Source of the DNA: Cheilinus undulatus
Taxonomy: Eukaryota; Chordata; Actinopteri; Labriformes; Labridae
Direction of reading: 5' to 3'
Length of the DNA: 64,000 nt
Assembly: GCF_018320785.1 (NCBI RefSeq)
Contig: NC_054881.1
Span: forward strand, 28,722,947 to 28,786,946
Shown: positions 1 to 13,060 of the stretch, one piece after another
Layout: the number at the start of each line of letters is the position of its first letter
Numbering within the stretch: the first letter of the stretch is position 1
The notes under the pieces: model-generated
Databases searched by the model: none
What the model was told of the DNA's origin: nothing
What the model saw: only the letters and a program-made list of their open reading frames with translations
Position numbers and translations under genes: made by a program

Positions 1-956
1 TGGCTTCATTTTCTGCTCTCCATAAAAATGAAAAGATACCTACATTTAGACAAGTTTCACTCCATAGTCTGCTATCACAACACGTGATCCGTGTGTGGAG
101 GCTAATTGATGATGATGCGTGTCACAGTGGTCATCCTAAAATACCAGTGTGGGTGAGTGTCTGCAGGAAGCAAAATGATTAAAATGAGGGCATAAGAAGC
201 TTCAGAGTAAACACGAGACAGACAGCACATCTCAGTCAATGAACTTGGAGAGATGTACTGCCAGCAGACGTTCTTCCTGTTCTCTCTTTCTCCTTCATTC
301 CCACTCTCATGAGCGCATGCACCCGATGGTAATAATAGATGGGTAAAAAATAGAGGTTGACATTAAATTTGGCAGTTGAAGCCTATCATCTGTGTTTGGG
401 AAAAATAGTGATTGATGTGACTTGCAATAATCATTTCTGATGACAGTGTCTATATTTTCTCAAGTTTTTGAGGTGTTATTTTTCCAAAGTAAGCTTTAAT
501 AGAGCCACATGTTGAGTATCAGGACACTCAAAATATGCAGAAGAGCATCTTAAAATGCACAACATGATGAACTACAGTTCACACTGACACACCAAAGTTG
601 GGCAATAGGAGATTATAAAAATACTGACTTGTCAGCTGAGTATTTCTTCTGAGACATTCAAATTGTATGGGGAGAATGTGGTGAAATAACATTATTGCCT
701 GCCAGACCTTTACCCATTAACTCATCTCGGTTAGAACTTCAGCAGGTCATCTTGGTCAAGTCTACATGTCTGAATGTATTGGTTGCTGCCATGTAATTGG
801 CTGATATAGTGATATGTTTACTACAACATATACTGTATGTTGAAGATTTTACATCTATTTTCCAATCAGCACTCAAGAAATAGTCCCAGTATGTGATCAT
901 TTCCACTGACAAAATTCAGATTAGATTCACAATAGTGCTTAATGATAGCTTAAAGC
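1..956. other. Intergenic, no feature recognised
   Basis: I see no gene, RNA or complete repeat here. The sequence is AT-rich with short open frames only and no exon-like reading frame with splice sites. Confidence 0.5.
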
Positions 957-1123
957 AATGGTTCTCAAATAGGGGTACGCGTACCCCTGGGGGTACATGA
1001 AGGCACTCCAGGGGGTACATGAGATTTTAGAATATATGTATTCAAATAATAGTATCCATGCAAAAACCCTTTAAAATAACAAGAAAATATTTCATTAAAA
1101 TTCCAGTGTAAAGGCCTTTAGAC
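957..1123 (+). mobile_element. 5' part of an hAT-type element, interrupted
   Basis: The stretch begins CAATGGTTCTCAAA, a typical hAT terminus, and continues with a GGGGTACGCGTACCCC palindrome and two further copies of GGGGGTACATGA. Fish hAT elements with this repeated GGGGGTAC motif are common (family knowledge). A second hAT element is inserted at 1124, and the matching 3' end of the outer element is not found, so it is probably truncated somewhere after 1645. Confidence 0.5.
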
Positions 1124-1645
1124 CAGTGGTTTTCAAATGGTGTGCTGCGGCACACTGGTGTGCCTTAAGGCGAGTCTAGGTGTGCCGTGAGATTTTTTGC
1201 TACTATAAGTCATATTTACAACTATTTAGCAACACATGATTGATTTTTTTTTTATTTATTTACATTATCAGTATTTTATAAATATTTATTTCCATGTATG
1301 GCTGCAAATTCCATTCGCCTAATTTAAAAATCCCTGTAACACCTTTAAAGGAACGCCGCCTTGAGCGTATTAAACCCCAAAGAGCTGTTAATGAGGAAGA
1401 CCCACCAAAAAAAGAAGAAAAAAAAAACAGCCAGTAGACTTTATCGTGATAATTATTTGTCATTTGGCTTATATTACATAATAGATGACATCGTAATGAA
1501 CAGATGAAGTCAATATTAGGAAATATTTTTTTAATGCATGCTAGATAGGTTGTTTTGCATGAAAATAAATATGGTGTGCCTTGAAAACTTGGCTGGATGT
1601 TAGGTGTGCCTTGGGCAAAAAAGTTTGAGAACCACTGCTTTAGAC
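1116..1645 (+). mobile_element. Non-autonomous hAT element with intact 8-bp TSD
   Basis: The element spans 1124-1637 (514 bp) and is flanked on both sides by the 8-bp direct repeat CTTTAGAC (1116-1123 and 1638-1645), the diagnostic hAT target duplication. Its ends are inverted: CAGTGGTTTTCAAA at the left and the complement of CAGTGGTTCTCAAAC at the right. Just inside both ends are repeated GGTGTGCC motifs. There is no transposase-like frame, so it depends on a transposase made elsewhere. It sits inside the remnant of another hAT element. Confidence 0.88.
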
Positions 1646-2537
1646 AATTAGGGAATAAACGGCACGAAAATGCAAATAATTAGGAGACGAATTTTGTCAG
1701 AACTTTCTATGCACATCAGGAGCAATGCAGTGTCATCCAAGTTTGCTGAGAGGATGGACCAACTTTTCATTCATTTTATGTTTAATTTTAGCAATCATAA
1801 TATTAAGGGTAAAGTTGAGGTTCGCTGTGAGAGGAGTTAACTGCCCTACAGCGCACAGATTGGCTCACCTGATTGTGTTCTGTACTAGTCAGAGGAGTCA
1901 TTTCAGTGAGCTGATTGATCCAGAGCATTTAGAAGTTGTATGTCTGAAGTCAGAGGAGACTGTGTTGTTAAATATATAATTGGACTAAAGTCCAGTTGGA
2001 AGCAGCTCCAGCTGTGTGTGGGCTGCCTGTCTCCCTCTCTACCAGGCTACATGAGGCAAAAACCACAGACACTGGCTACAGACAGATGTGAGAAAAAGGA
2101 CAAACATCATGTGGGGTTGGAGAGGAGGCTGTTTTTGCTCCTCTGTGTGCCTTAAAACTCGGCTTTAGCAAATGTTTTGAATTGGCCAGATGTGTGCTTG
2201 TCGGGGTGAAATTTGGCTTGGCAAAGCTATGTTGTTGGTGTGGAAGCTTGCATTGACTCGCTACAGATTTGAAAAATAAATATTCTGTATGAATTATTTG
2301 TAAGAGAAAAATGGTTCTGGTGTGCAAAGACCTTACGTTTATGAACTGTTTTTTTTTATAGTTTGTAGGCTATTTAATTTAATTACCCTAAAAACCCCTG
2401 TGTCTCCCCCATGGCAGGATGGCTTGACCCACACATGCATATGCCTGACAATGTATTCATTCATTCATTCACTGTATTCATTCATTAATAGGTTAATGAG
2501 TTATTGTTTGTGAAGAAAAGGTTATTTATAACTAAGC

Positions 2538-2609
2538 TCATATATATATATATATATTTGAAATTTGAAAGTGTTAATAATTAATTAATAATTAATAATT
2601 AATAATTTA
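2538..2609. repeat. AT-rich simple repeats
   Basis: An alternating TA run (about 2541-2557) is followed by tandem copies of TTAATAA-type units (about 2577-2609). Confidence 0.75.
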
Positions 2610-3454
2610 TTAGAATCTTTTTTTAATTTGACCAGCTTGTGACATAAGATGAACCCATCACCAGAACCAGGATAATTTTTCCTCTGGCTCCACAAATGTT
2701 TGCTTAAATGTGCAAAAACAGTTGTTGAGATAATTTATTGCAGTTCAATTCCCCAACTAACATGCCATGAGCCAAACTTGATGTGTAAAATTCAGAGTCA
2801 AAAGAATTCAAAAAAGGCCTTATGCAAATAAGTATTAACCCATAATATTAGATGTTAATGATATTTTATTTGGCTTTTATCTATTTTACTTCCCAAAAAA
2901 CAGAAAGATTCAAAGAGAGAAAGATTAAAGTGGATGGATCAAAGGCTGTCTTAATATCACTTAGTGTGGATAGAAATACTGCAACAGTAATTTCTTAACA
3001 CTGCTTGGTTTTTATCAGTTTTGTTGTCCATCAGGTGGAAAAATCACTATGATGATGATATAGTATTCCTATAATGTTTTTACAATTGCTCATTGTGCCC
3101 ATGGCTGTCACACAGTAAATTTCCTGAACCACTTAGGTATGAAATTAAGTTTAGTTAATAACTTTCTTTATCATTAAATTGAGCACACTATAAGCATTTG
3201 ATAGCCTTGAACTTTTATCACTGCAATAAGATCCAGCAGCCTCAAGACAAATCGGCTCACATCAACCTGAGCGCATGAACATAGCCTCAGGGAAAAACAT
3301 CTTTTTAAAAATGCTCACGTCTCCCCTACAAGCTCAGATTGGCTCACTTACACTGCAACAACACCACTCTTTCTACCATTTTGTATGCAGGAGAAATGGA
3401 AATCCTACATTAAATTCATTGCAGATAATGATATATTCTGTGTTCCTTCATTCA

Positions 3455-3535
3455 CACACACAACACACATGCATACACACCTCTAGATATGCACACATGC
3501 ACCCACAGTTGTTTACTTACAAACACACAAACACA
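3455..3535 (+). repeat. Imperfect CA-rich microsatellite
   Basis: Interrupted ACAC/CATG-type dinucleotide runs, degenerate and non-coding. Confidence 0.6.
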
Positions 3536-4096
3536 AAAGCTATCTCTGGGAGTTATCTAGTTGGCACCCGTTCAGCATGTGGCAGGGATCAAATCAGAAT
3601 CTTTCAACACACTGATGATCCCTGAAAAATAAGACATCCTTTCCTGGCCTGAACACTGTTCTGCATCTCTCTGACCACTTTGGGACAGTAACACTCAAAT
3701 GGAAGGATATCATTTGAATGAATCAACACAGAATCTTGATGGAAGGGTTTTAAAGTGAATTTGACTAATTCATGCTTTCTAAATTGCATTCCAGTGGTGA
3801 TCCTGCAAATATGGGAATGTTTAGCCACGTAATGAGCAGCTGCAAAGTGGACTGGTGAATACTTAATGATAATTTTCTAAACAGAATTTAAAGCATTGTA
3901 CTGAAAAGTACTGTGTATATGCTTTATGTGCATTAAGAACAAGTGGTGCAAACCTTTAAGTCTTTGACACCCTTTTTTTAATTTTAAAATGATGAAAGGC
4001 TTTTGAGTTTGGAGTTTGCATAAACAGAGCCTGCATCTGAACTGATAGCATAACTATCAATACTGTCAGATACTATTAATCATTGTTGTACGTATC

Positions 4097-5347
4097 TTAG
4101 GGCACACTCACACTAGGCCACTCGTACCGTGCTGTATTCTAACTGTGCTGAAGCCCATTTCACCCCCTCCCCTGTCCCCCCTTTGGGCCGCACTCACACT
4201 GCTCAACGCATCCAGGCCTGGGCATGGATACATCATGCGCCTAAGTCATCACACAAAGCCTCCACCGTTGATGAATTTATAGCTGCGTGTTGATGAATCG
4301 GTATACATAGGTGTTGTTTTTTTGGCTGTAAAATAGCAACAGATTTATACAAAATCTGATCTGACACAGGATCAGTAGGCTACATTAACTATGCAGAGCC
4401 CATTGAGGATAGAGAGAAAGCGGTTCATAGCGGAGAGTTCCCTCACAGTGTCTAATCTGGAGCCTGATCAGAGTTTCAAGCACTTCTGCTGAATAATGCG
4501 CCATGAACTGTGCCATCTCTCAGTGTAATTTTGGATGCTTTTCAGTGCTGCACCAAACAAGCTCTCATGTCACAGGACAGCCTGTGTCCAGAGGAGGATT
4601 AAATGTTCAGTTAATTTTTTTTTTTTTTCTTTTTTACCGCAACAAAGCAATTTTAACCATCTGATGAGAGCTGGAAGTGAAAACGCCACAGGATTAATAA
4701 ACAATCATTTCAAACGTCAGCAACCATGACCACAATTTCCCTTCTTGATAACATGAAATAGAATTAAAGGTAAGTTAATTCAGTGGATGATAGTATGGTA
4801 TTATAGTTTTATAATAAGAGGTTACATCAGCAGTGAGATTAACCCCTGCACACACTTGTCTGCGTATTTGGCACTCTCCTTTACGCATGGAGGATGAAAG
4901 GTGTTTGTTATCCTGTGAGCTGCTGTTTGTGGCTCAATCAAGAGAAGAAGCTTTATTTCACAAACCAAAAAAACTCACAGTGGGTAAAGCCTGACTTTTC
5001 TAGAAACTGGTCAGAAATGTGGACTAGGCGTAGTGGAGCTGTGCGAAGTTAAATTCTTCAGCTCTTATAAAATCTTTGTAACTTGTTGAAATACAATGAG
5101 ACAAAATATATAGTTCTCACTATCTTTCTAGAAAAAACCCTGCCATCTCTAGGATGCAGCTGCTGCCTGGTGTGCTCTCTGCGCTCTGAGGTGGGTCCTT
5201 TTGTTGTTTCTCCACGTCACATTCCCATGCTTGTGCTCCTTCATTTGCATCCGTGCCGTGCCTAGACCCACCTCGTCCTTCCGTGCTGGGGCCACGAAGC
5301 GTGCTGCACCAAACGATTGCACTCAGACTGGTGTGAGTGTGCCCTTA
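4097..5347 (+). mobile_element. PIF/Harbinger-like element with TTA TSD
   Basis: The element runs from 4100 to 5344 (1245 bp). It starts GGGCACACTCACACTAG and ends with the complement of GGGCACACTCACACCAG, and is flanked by TTA at 4097-4099 and 5345-5347. Three-base TWA targets and GGG-starting termini are the hallmarks of PIF/Harbinger elements (family knowledge). I recognise no transposase or Myb-like protein in the internal frames, so it is probably non-autonomous. Confidence 0.8.
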
Positions 5348-8300
5348 CTTTTTTATGATGGTGAGTTGTAAACTGGTGTTAATACCATCATCGGTAAAAT
5401 TTCTGCCACAGAATAGATTTTTGCAGCACGGTAATCACTGGTTTAAACTCCTACGTTGTGCTGTGAAGCACTCGCGAGGTATGTCCGCTGCCACAGCTGA
5501 CAGAGCGTGCAATTTGTGATGAACAGCTTGGACTGTCATTAGCATGTTTTGTTCTGGCATTACGTGTAATCAGGTAACTAACCGAACTTCACTCACTCTT
5601 GCCATAGTAACTAAGCACTGTTAACAGGCAAAACCTGTGTTCTTTCATCTCCAAGTTTGATGGCTGTAATAGCTGCAACAAAGCCAGGGTGCCGTCTCTG
5701 TCAGCGTGCCTAAGGCATCAACACAAGCTGCATGCTGCTTTGGCAGGTCTTGGTTTGTCTTGAGCCCAGCATCTTACAACGGCTTGTTTTAATTTAGGAC
5801 TTTCCTTTTAAGTCCATGGTGAGTCAAAGATGTTAAAAAGATCAGAGAAGCAGCTGTAAACTAGCTTCATTAACTCACCAGTATGGCAGCCAAAGCTTGG
5901 CTTAATCAATAATAGACATGCTACTTTCGTCAAGTTTTTTCACAAGAAAACTCTAGCAGTTGTTATTTTTGTGAAATGCTTTAATTGTGAACACCCTCAT
6001 CAGAGAATGTGCTCAAGTCATTAGCAGCTTAACACACCTGAACAGGATAGAGATGGAACGTAAAACTTGGAGCGCAGTTAGAAAGAAGTGAACATGGAGA
6101 GACTTAAAAAAATATTTTTCCATTCTCCTGTCCTTAGATATAAATTGAGTATGCCATCAAAGACTTGCTTTGAGGGGAGAAGAGGTTTTTTAATGCCTGA
6201 GTTTGGATTTTAAAGCATTATCTCATTTTAATTTTGTAATACCATGACATAATACCGGTTACCGTCACAGGCAAGTAAAACACCATGAAATGATATTTAG
6301 TCCATATCGCCCAGGCCTAGTTTGTTATGAAACTTCTTGTACTTCTGTTTCTATGGCATTATGTTTTAGGATGTCTGTGTGTACGTACCATTCTTGTGAG
6401 TGAAGTAACTTTGCACAAATGTCCACTGACTCAATAATGAACTGATTGACTTTTGGAGGTCAGGAGTCAAGGTCAATGGGCCTCATACAATCACTCATTG
6501 ATCAAATTAATACATTTCGTAAGTTCAAGGTCAAAAAACAACCTCAGACCTTCTTCTTCCACTACACAGTCTAGGAATTGCGCACCTTGTGGAAGCAAAT
6601 ACCAGTATTTATCCCCATTGCTCGAAGCTCTTCCTTATACCTGCTTTTTTGTATTTCTTTTTGACTTTCTGATGCTGATTTAAGTAATTCTTTATTGCAC
6701 TGGAATGTTGTAGCAACCCGGCATCAGAATTTCTTTCGGCATTAATAAAGTCCTATCTTATAAAATCTGAACTTGAACATTTTACACACGGTCTCATTGG
6801 GCTTGATGCAGCTCTTGACTGGAATACTCATTTTGAAGGGGAAGAAGAATCTGAAACCCGTCAGTGAAGGATTTTTCCTAGGTCAAATATCAGCGGGCCT
6901 AGCTTTGAATATGTCAAGCATTAAGATCTGTCAAAAAATAAATCCTTGCCAGCTTGCTATCGACAGCGTACAGCCCAAATCTAATGCATAACATAAAGAA
7001 CCGACAGTTCACAGTTATTTCCTTTTCCTTCTCAGAGTGGATCTTCTACACCAAAAATTAACATCTGGTCTTTTCTGTTGCCTGTCTTCATTTCTTTACC
7101 ACTATTCTAATTAGCTTCTGCAGATTGTGCCACAGTACTGTCAGCCAAACAGCCGGTAAATAGAACATTATGCTACTAAGGTATTCAAGTGGATTTAGTG
7201 TCCAAATTGTCAATGAATTAATACAAATTAAAGATAAGTCTTAACATATTGCAAAAAATTGTCCACTGAAATTAAATCTTAATAAAATGCAGGCTTTACA
7301 AACTGCAGAATTTGGGCCTTTTTATCCTGGTTTTGCCTAAAATGCTAAATAAAGCTTAACATTCCTCTCTAACCTGTGCTGATTCCTTTCTTGTGCAGAT
7401 TCATACACCAATTAGAAAGGAAAAGTAGTCTCTGTTTTTTTGTATAAGTGTGTATTTAAAAATCTCTCAGACCTTTATCAAATGCAAAAATGTGATCACC
7501 CTATGTCCATGTATTAATAGAGTAAATTGAGTAGGCTGTTTGTTTAGCAAGTATGCTACAACAAATTTTACATCAAGCACAGTGATACAGAGCAAAGATG
7601 AAATAAAAATCTCATATTGTATCAAATATACCAACTATTTGAATCTGATTAGACAACGATTAGAAGTCATTCAGAATTCTAAAAATAATGTAGATCTGTT
7701 TTTCTCTCAATCTTTCTATCTGATCATGTGTGTGCCTAAACAGTTTTCCAAAGCAACAGTGACTCCTGTTTGTCACATGTAGCACTGCATGCTGATCAGT
7801 ACACAAACATTGAATGAGCTCATGTTTGCATAGAAACATGCAACACATATGCTAAATAGTACACACAGACCATGAAGCATTCACAACACTGCCTCATAAA
7901 CAAGCACAAGGACCGCATCAAATGTGCAAACAAAGGCAAACACACTATCTCTGAGTCAGTACCCAGTATATTTTTCTTGTTCTCAGGAAAAGAACAGGGG
8001 GTTATTGGGATTCTCCTCATGCCTCCTCTCGATCCAGCTGCGGCCTCTCTGCTTCCCTTCTCTCTTGTTCTGTTCTGTCTTTCCATCTCATTCTCTCTTT
8101 AACCTCCAGGTCTGGTTTTTTCCTCTCAGTCTTTGTCTTTTCCATTTCCTCTGACTTCTCTCTGTGTTGATCACTCACTCTTACTCTTACTTTTCATCAC
8201 CTCAATCTCTAAATCCGTGTCTTTTTCTGGACTTCTTATATGTAACTGCTTAATTTTCATTTTCACTGAGTTCAGAGTTAGTGGAAGTTCACAATAATGC

Positions 8301-9139
8301 AAACATTTAATTCTGTGGGATTTTGTCCTTTTGATTATGACAAATCAAATGTGATACAGTTCCTGTACAAGTCCATCACCCCCTTTTCTGTCTATAGCAT
8401 TAAAACATTAAGAAAAAAAATGTAAAAAAAAATGATTGCAGTTAGAATTTTTTGAGATGGTATAATAAGAAGTGTAGCAAAGGTGCATATTTCTACTGCA
8501 AATTGATTTTTACCAGGTATCCTTTCAAATGTTGCAGATGTCAAAAATTAATTTAAAAATACCACACAAGCTGCCTCCTTAAACTTCTCTGCTTTTATTG
8601 TTCCACTGGAAACACACAGGACACTGCATGAAATGTGCTAATAAAGAGTTTAAATTATTCCCACAACATCAGAACTGATCAAAAGAGATACTGTCAACAC
8701 TTCTGCATTACACACAAATCATTAATTCAACCCCATTCAATTTAATTCAACAATTATTAACAATCTCCAGACACACCAACAGGATCTCTGTTGATTATTG
8801 TTCTGTGATCCACACATTAGTAAGCTGTAAGCTTTTTTTTTGCTGAATTCCTTGACACAGGGCAGTCTGTATTAATATGTGGAATATCCCGTCATTAGCA
8901 CTTACAGTTGCATGTAGAATTTTTTTTAAAATCTACTCCCTGTTTGCTCCTGCTTGTTTGCAAGTCATGCAGGGGCATGTAGTAGAAACCACACTGAAGT
9001 GACTTGGGGGGGGGCAACTTGGAGACAAACAGAAATAAAATCTTTCTTGACTTGAGTCCTCTGTCCAACTCAGAAGTTTATTTGCACATATCAACAAATG
9101 CACTGTTATTAAACATTGGAGAGGGTGTGCTGTGGTGCA

Positions 9140-9142
<3 letters not shown>
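5348..9142. other. Intergenic, no gene seen
   Basis: The only recognisable item is a transposon end near 6225-6318. A pyrimidine-rich patch at about 8020-8160 opens overlapping frames on both strands, but these read as low-complexity Ser/Leu/Phe sequence and are not believed to be genes. Confidence 0.45.
6225..6318 (+). mobile_element. Fragment of an hAT-type terminus
   Basis: The stretch has ATACCGGTTACCGTCA followed by CGCCCAGGCCTAG, which reads as the right end of a fish hAT element whose left end would start CTAGGCCTGGGCG. No matching left terminus is visible nearby. Confidence 0.35.

Positions 9143-9173
<31 letters not shown>
9143..9173 (+). repeat. (TG)15 microsatellite
   Basis: An uninterrupted TG dinucleotide run of about 15 units, likely length-polymorphic. 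Confidence 0.95.
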
Positions 9174-9175
<2 letters not shown>

Positions 9176-9339
9176 GTAATAAACTCAGTGAGTCCTACCC
9201 TCAAGATAGGAGGATTGCCAGTTTTGCACCTGATCGTATGTTATGTTAAGACAAATACACACATGGGGGTGTCCGGCTCTTTAAACAACATAAGCACTGG
9301 GTGTCAAAATGACAGCTGTGTGTGTGTGGAAACAGGATT

Positions 9340-10241
9340 GTAGAAATGCCGAAAAAAATCGACAGAATCACGTTCTTCCAGTAATTGATATTTTTAAATG
9401 TACTTTATTACATCGGGAGTGCATTTTCATCGGCAGACCTGCTGCTTTTCTTCTTGTGCCGTTCCCATCACAGATTCTGCAGGAGGTGTGTAGTTCTTTA
9501 AGCAGAGCTATTAGCATTAGCAGCACTAGCTTTTAGTATCAGTAGCATACATTGCAGTCTCTGACATACCTATGTACTGCCTGCACTGTCTGTGGAGCTG
9601 CGAGTTACTCAGCCTGTTTTAAGACTCACTGTGGATTCTACAGGTATGAGGAGGCCTGATTGAACATGTAGGCTTAGTGTGCTGAACTAAAGTATTGTAG
9701 CCTATTTACGGCACAGACAATAAAAATAATAGGACCTGTCTGTTTCACGTCAAAGACTGGTGTTAGGGTTAAATGAGTGACCGTGTTAACTGGTGACTAT
9801 ACAAATAACAGATAAAAAAAAAATTAAGAACCACTTGGTTTAGTTTTTCCATTGAACTTCTATCTCCTTTGCATATATTGGGCTTGAAAAAAATGTAAGC
9901 TCTCATCAGCAGTTAAATACGTTTCCTGCTTAAGCCCACACATTTTATTCTTTTTTTTTTTTTATCGCAATTTAAACACAAATTACTGTTTATTGTACTA
10001 GGCTGATAAAAAAAAAAAAAACTCTACAAATATGCTAAAAAAGCATTATCTGGAGAAAATTATATTAAGCTTTTTTATGTTGAATAATAATTTACAGCCC
10101 CTTAGTGAACAGCAGACTAGAGCAGATGCTGAAATTATCACCTCATTATAAGAAATAGGCAATGGAAACCATTTGAATCAAAAACCTATTCTGAATAAAA
10201 TTTGACTCCTGGAATCAGAATTGAATTGAATTGTGAGGAAC
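9340..10241 (+). mobile_element. Dispersed repeat copy A (left part), interrupted
   Basis: This stretch aligns by eye over most of its length with 17345-18525. Shared landmarks are TATTTTTAAATGTACT, AGCACTAGCT, GAGTTACTCAGCCTGT, TGTGGATTCTACA, GTCAAAGACTGGTGTTA, and CAGCCCCTTA followed by AGCAGATGCTGAAA. It is interrupted at 10242 by a TTAA-target element and resumes at 11494 for a short stretch (AGATTCACATCTCT). No coding capacity is visible. It is most likely a non-autonomous DNA transposon, possibly hAT, though its termini are too worn to assign. Confidence 0.7.
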
Positions 10242-11493
10242 TTAAAGAGCCTGTAAAGTAAAAATGAATCTGTATTTAGGTTTGCTGTATGGTAGATTAC
10301 TGTGTTATGAACCCCTAAATGAAATTTCAGTCAAATAAAAAATCTTCAAGCTTAAAAAATTAAGCTTCAAAATCAAGAAAAATTAGGCAGTAAAATCTGC
10401 TTATGTGTCTGTTGAATGAGCTGAAGCCCTGCCCACTAAGGAGCAGAGGTGGGTAGTAACGCATTATATTTACTCTGTTACATTTACTTGAGTAATTACT
10501 GAGCAGAGTACTTTTTACTCCTACTCCGTTACTTTGTAATTAAAAAATGATATTTCTACTCCGTAACATTGTACATGCACTGGTTGCTACTTTTACTTGT
10601 TTATAATTTATTTTAATTAATTTAATTTAATTTTAATTAATTTAGGAGTGACCCCTCCCCCTTAACTATCAACAGTTGGAGATAATGGCTGAAGATGTAA
10701 TACATGCGTCTCCTTCAGAGGAGCATGTTCATCCCTGGTCCAACATCAACACTCTTTGCCTGTAAAATGACGAGGTACAACAGCCACATAATGTGCTGCC
10801 TACTGTGTCTACCTGAAACGAAGGAAATCTCAAACTTCAAAAATAACACATCAAATCTAAGAAAGCATACTATGGTAAGTAAGATAAACAAGCTAAGAAC
10901 TGCACTGCTAGTTATAAGTTCAAATTTCTGTTTTAACTTGCAGACTGCAAAGACACATTTGTGTCAGTGATAAATGATTTCACGTGTCCAATCACTTATG
11001 AAGTCTGTCACAAATGTGATTTCACACGGCATTATTTAATATTACGTAGTAGTTGATACTATTATCCTGTGTGTGGCATATATCTTATATCAGTAATTAT
11101 ACTTAACATGGTGATAATGTGGTGCTAGTGGGCTAAAGTTGCCTTTGGTTTAATAAGTTTCAGTTTGGCCAAATTTGTTGAGTGATAATCAGGATAAGGC
11201 AGTGACATCAGTTAACAACAGACTGTACTGAGATTGACTGCTTGGTGATTTTATATTGTAGTGTTAGAGGGGGTGGGGTTGTTCCCTACTGTGGGCTCAT
11301 GACATCATAAGTTCATATATTCGCCTCACCCAAAATGAACCCAGCCAGGAAAGAGGTGAAAAACTTTCTAACTAAAGCCAAAATTCAGTCATATGTTCAT
11401 ATTCAGTGTTTTCACATGTTTACAACAACCATATTCCAACGTATCTATTGTGTTAAGACAAAAATTTTGGATTTCACTCTACGGGGTTGTTAA
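10242..11493 (+). mobile_element. TTAA-target (Kolobok/piggyBac-type) element inside repeat copy A
   Basis: TTAA lies at both boundaries (10242-10245 and 11490-11493). The left terminus AGAGCCTGTAAAGTAAAA pairs with the complement of the right terminus (CAACCCCGTAGAGTGAAA) at about 13 of 18 positions. The interrupted repeat has an unfilled counterpart at about 18500-18525, where GAGACAT-TTAA-AGATTCACATCTC is continuous; this fixes both boundaries independently. No transposase frame is visible. A related 3' end occurs at 56680-56830. The superfamily is inferred from the TTAA target only. Confidence 0.8.
10446..10640 (+). mobile_element. MITE fragment of the TACTTGAGTAA type
   Basis: The sequence GGTGGGTAGTAACGC followed by several TTTACTTGAGTAA and TACTTTTACT motifs matches a widespread fish MITE type. 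It resembles the ends of the element at 51544-52150 and is nested inside the TTAA element. Only one end is recognisable. Confidence 0.5.
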
Positions 11494-13033
11494 AGATTCA
11501 CATCTCTACACGATAGACACCTGCTCTTTGCTAAAGGCATACAATAGGGTCCAGTATATTCAAGTTAGGAAATGGGCACTTGTTCTCTGAGTATCTTGAG
11601 CTCAGATGTGATAAACTAAACCTACCTACAATAGTTTTGCTTAAAGGTCATTGGTGGAAAAATATGCACTTTAAAATTTATCAGGAGGAATAAAAGAAAA
11701 TCATTTAAGTTATAATTCAGTTTTCACACACCAATTTAAAGGATTATATTGAGGCAGAACCATTCTAGCAGGGAGTCAGAGAAACGGATCATTTCTCTGT
11801 CCCAGAACAGGCCGCTAAACACAAACAGTCTAATCAGGGCCAACGTTTTCCTCTGACCAGCTTGTTAACATCACCACACTGACCAATATCCTCTGTCCAC
11901 TCAGCCGAGTAGGAAATGAACAGACTTCCTGTGACTTATTGATTGCGTAGCTCACAGTCTAAAATCACAGGTACACTTTCTTTGTTTTTTCCTTTTTCCT
12001 ATCAAGACTCCCTTTTCCTCATATTTTTTTAAATCTTTTTTTTTTCCCCATCTGTCGCAGTGGGTCACCCAAACCCAAAGGAGATGAACAAAAGAGTAGC
12101 TGTCTGTATTTAAATGTCTGTTTTGTATCCTGCCATCAACAACCTCATTTCACATCAAAAGGATAACACAGTGACAGACGGACGACATTTTGAAATCCCA
12201 TCCTCAGTGATAGTACTATTGCCTAGCAACTACATTCCAGGAAGTAAAAAGCAGATCAGTTGAGGCTTTAAAAAGTTTCAGACATCCCGAATGTTGCAAT
12301 CATCAAAGATATAAGTATCAGTCTCACCCACTCTGTGAGACAGAAATGAGATACTGTCTAGCACCAAGCTAGATATCATTTCTTACATTCTCCATGTCTA
12401 CAAGTATTTATAAATACTAACTTGCTGTTTGAAGGCACCTTCACTGCTGAGCTGCATTAGAATTCTGCTCTACTTGATGCTGGACCTTTTCCATAGAAAG
12501 CTGAGTTAAAAAATAAAGATAAAGGGCATTAAGGGTTCGTGAATCAAAGTCATATTTCTCTGAAGAGATCTAATGTTATGAAAATGATGTATATAAAGGA
12601 ATGAAATTACACATGCAAATATCACAAATACAGATGCATGTCACAGAATACTATTTTGTGGTATCTGTTTTGAGACTGTATACTTAAAAATGCAAGAAAA
12701 GCTTTTAGCTATTTCAATCTAGAATTTTTGAATTTCATCCACTTCTCATTTTGCATGCTCTTCTCCCTCTCTGCTCCTCTACCAGCTTTTTTCTTTGCTG
12801 CCACTGTGTCTATCAATCCTCTCTCCTCCTGACATCATGCTCTTGTCACCCTTTTTTTCTGTCTCCAACTAGCTTGTAACATAAACATGGCACCCAATAA
12901 CTGTCTCTTGTCATCACCGTCACATTATTCCTGCATAATTTTTATTTTCTCCGCCACTCCAAAGCAAAATGTTTTTTGCTGCAGGCGGGAAGTATTGCAC
13001 TTGAGATGCTGATCAAGTTAAATGTGTCCTAGT

Positions 13034-13060
13034 TCTCTCTCTCTCTTTCTCTCTCTCTCT
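13034..13060 (+). repeat. (CT)n microsatellite
   Basis: A CT dinucleotide run with a single TTT interruption. Confidence 0.85.

Larger units (their letters stand above)
1646..4096. other. Intergenic, short simple repeats only
   Basis: The region has AT-rich simple sequence around 2538-2609 and a CA-rich patch around 3455-3535. No frame here has splice sites plus recognisable protein similarity. The first few hundred bases may be the rest of the interrupted hAT element. Confidence 0.45.

Noticed and set aside
7820..8154. Three overlapping frames on both strands
   Set aside because: They arise from a CT-rich low-complexity stretch and have no splice context.
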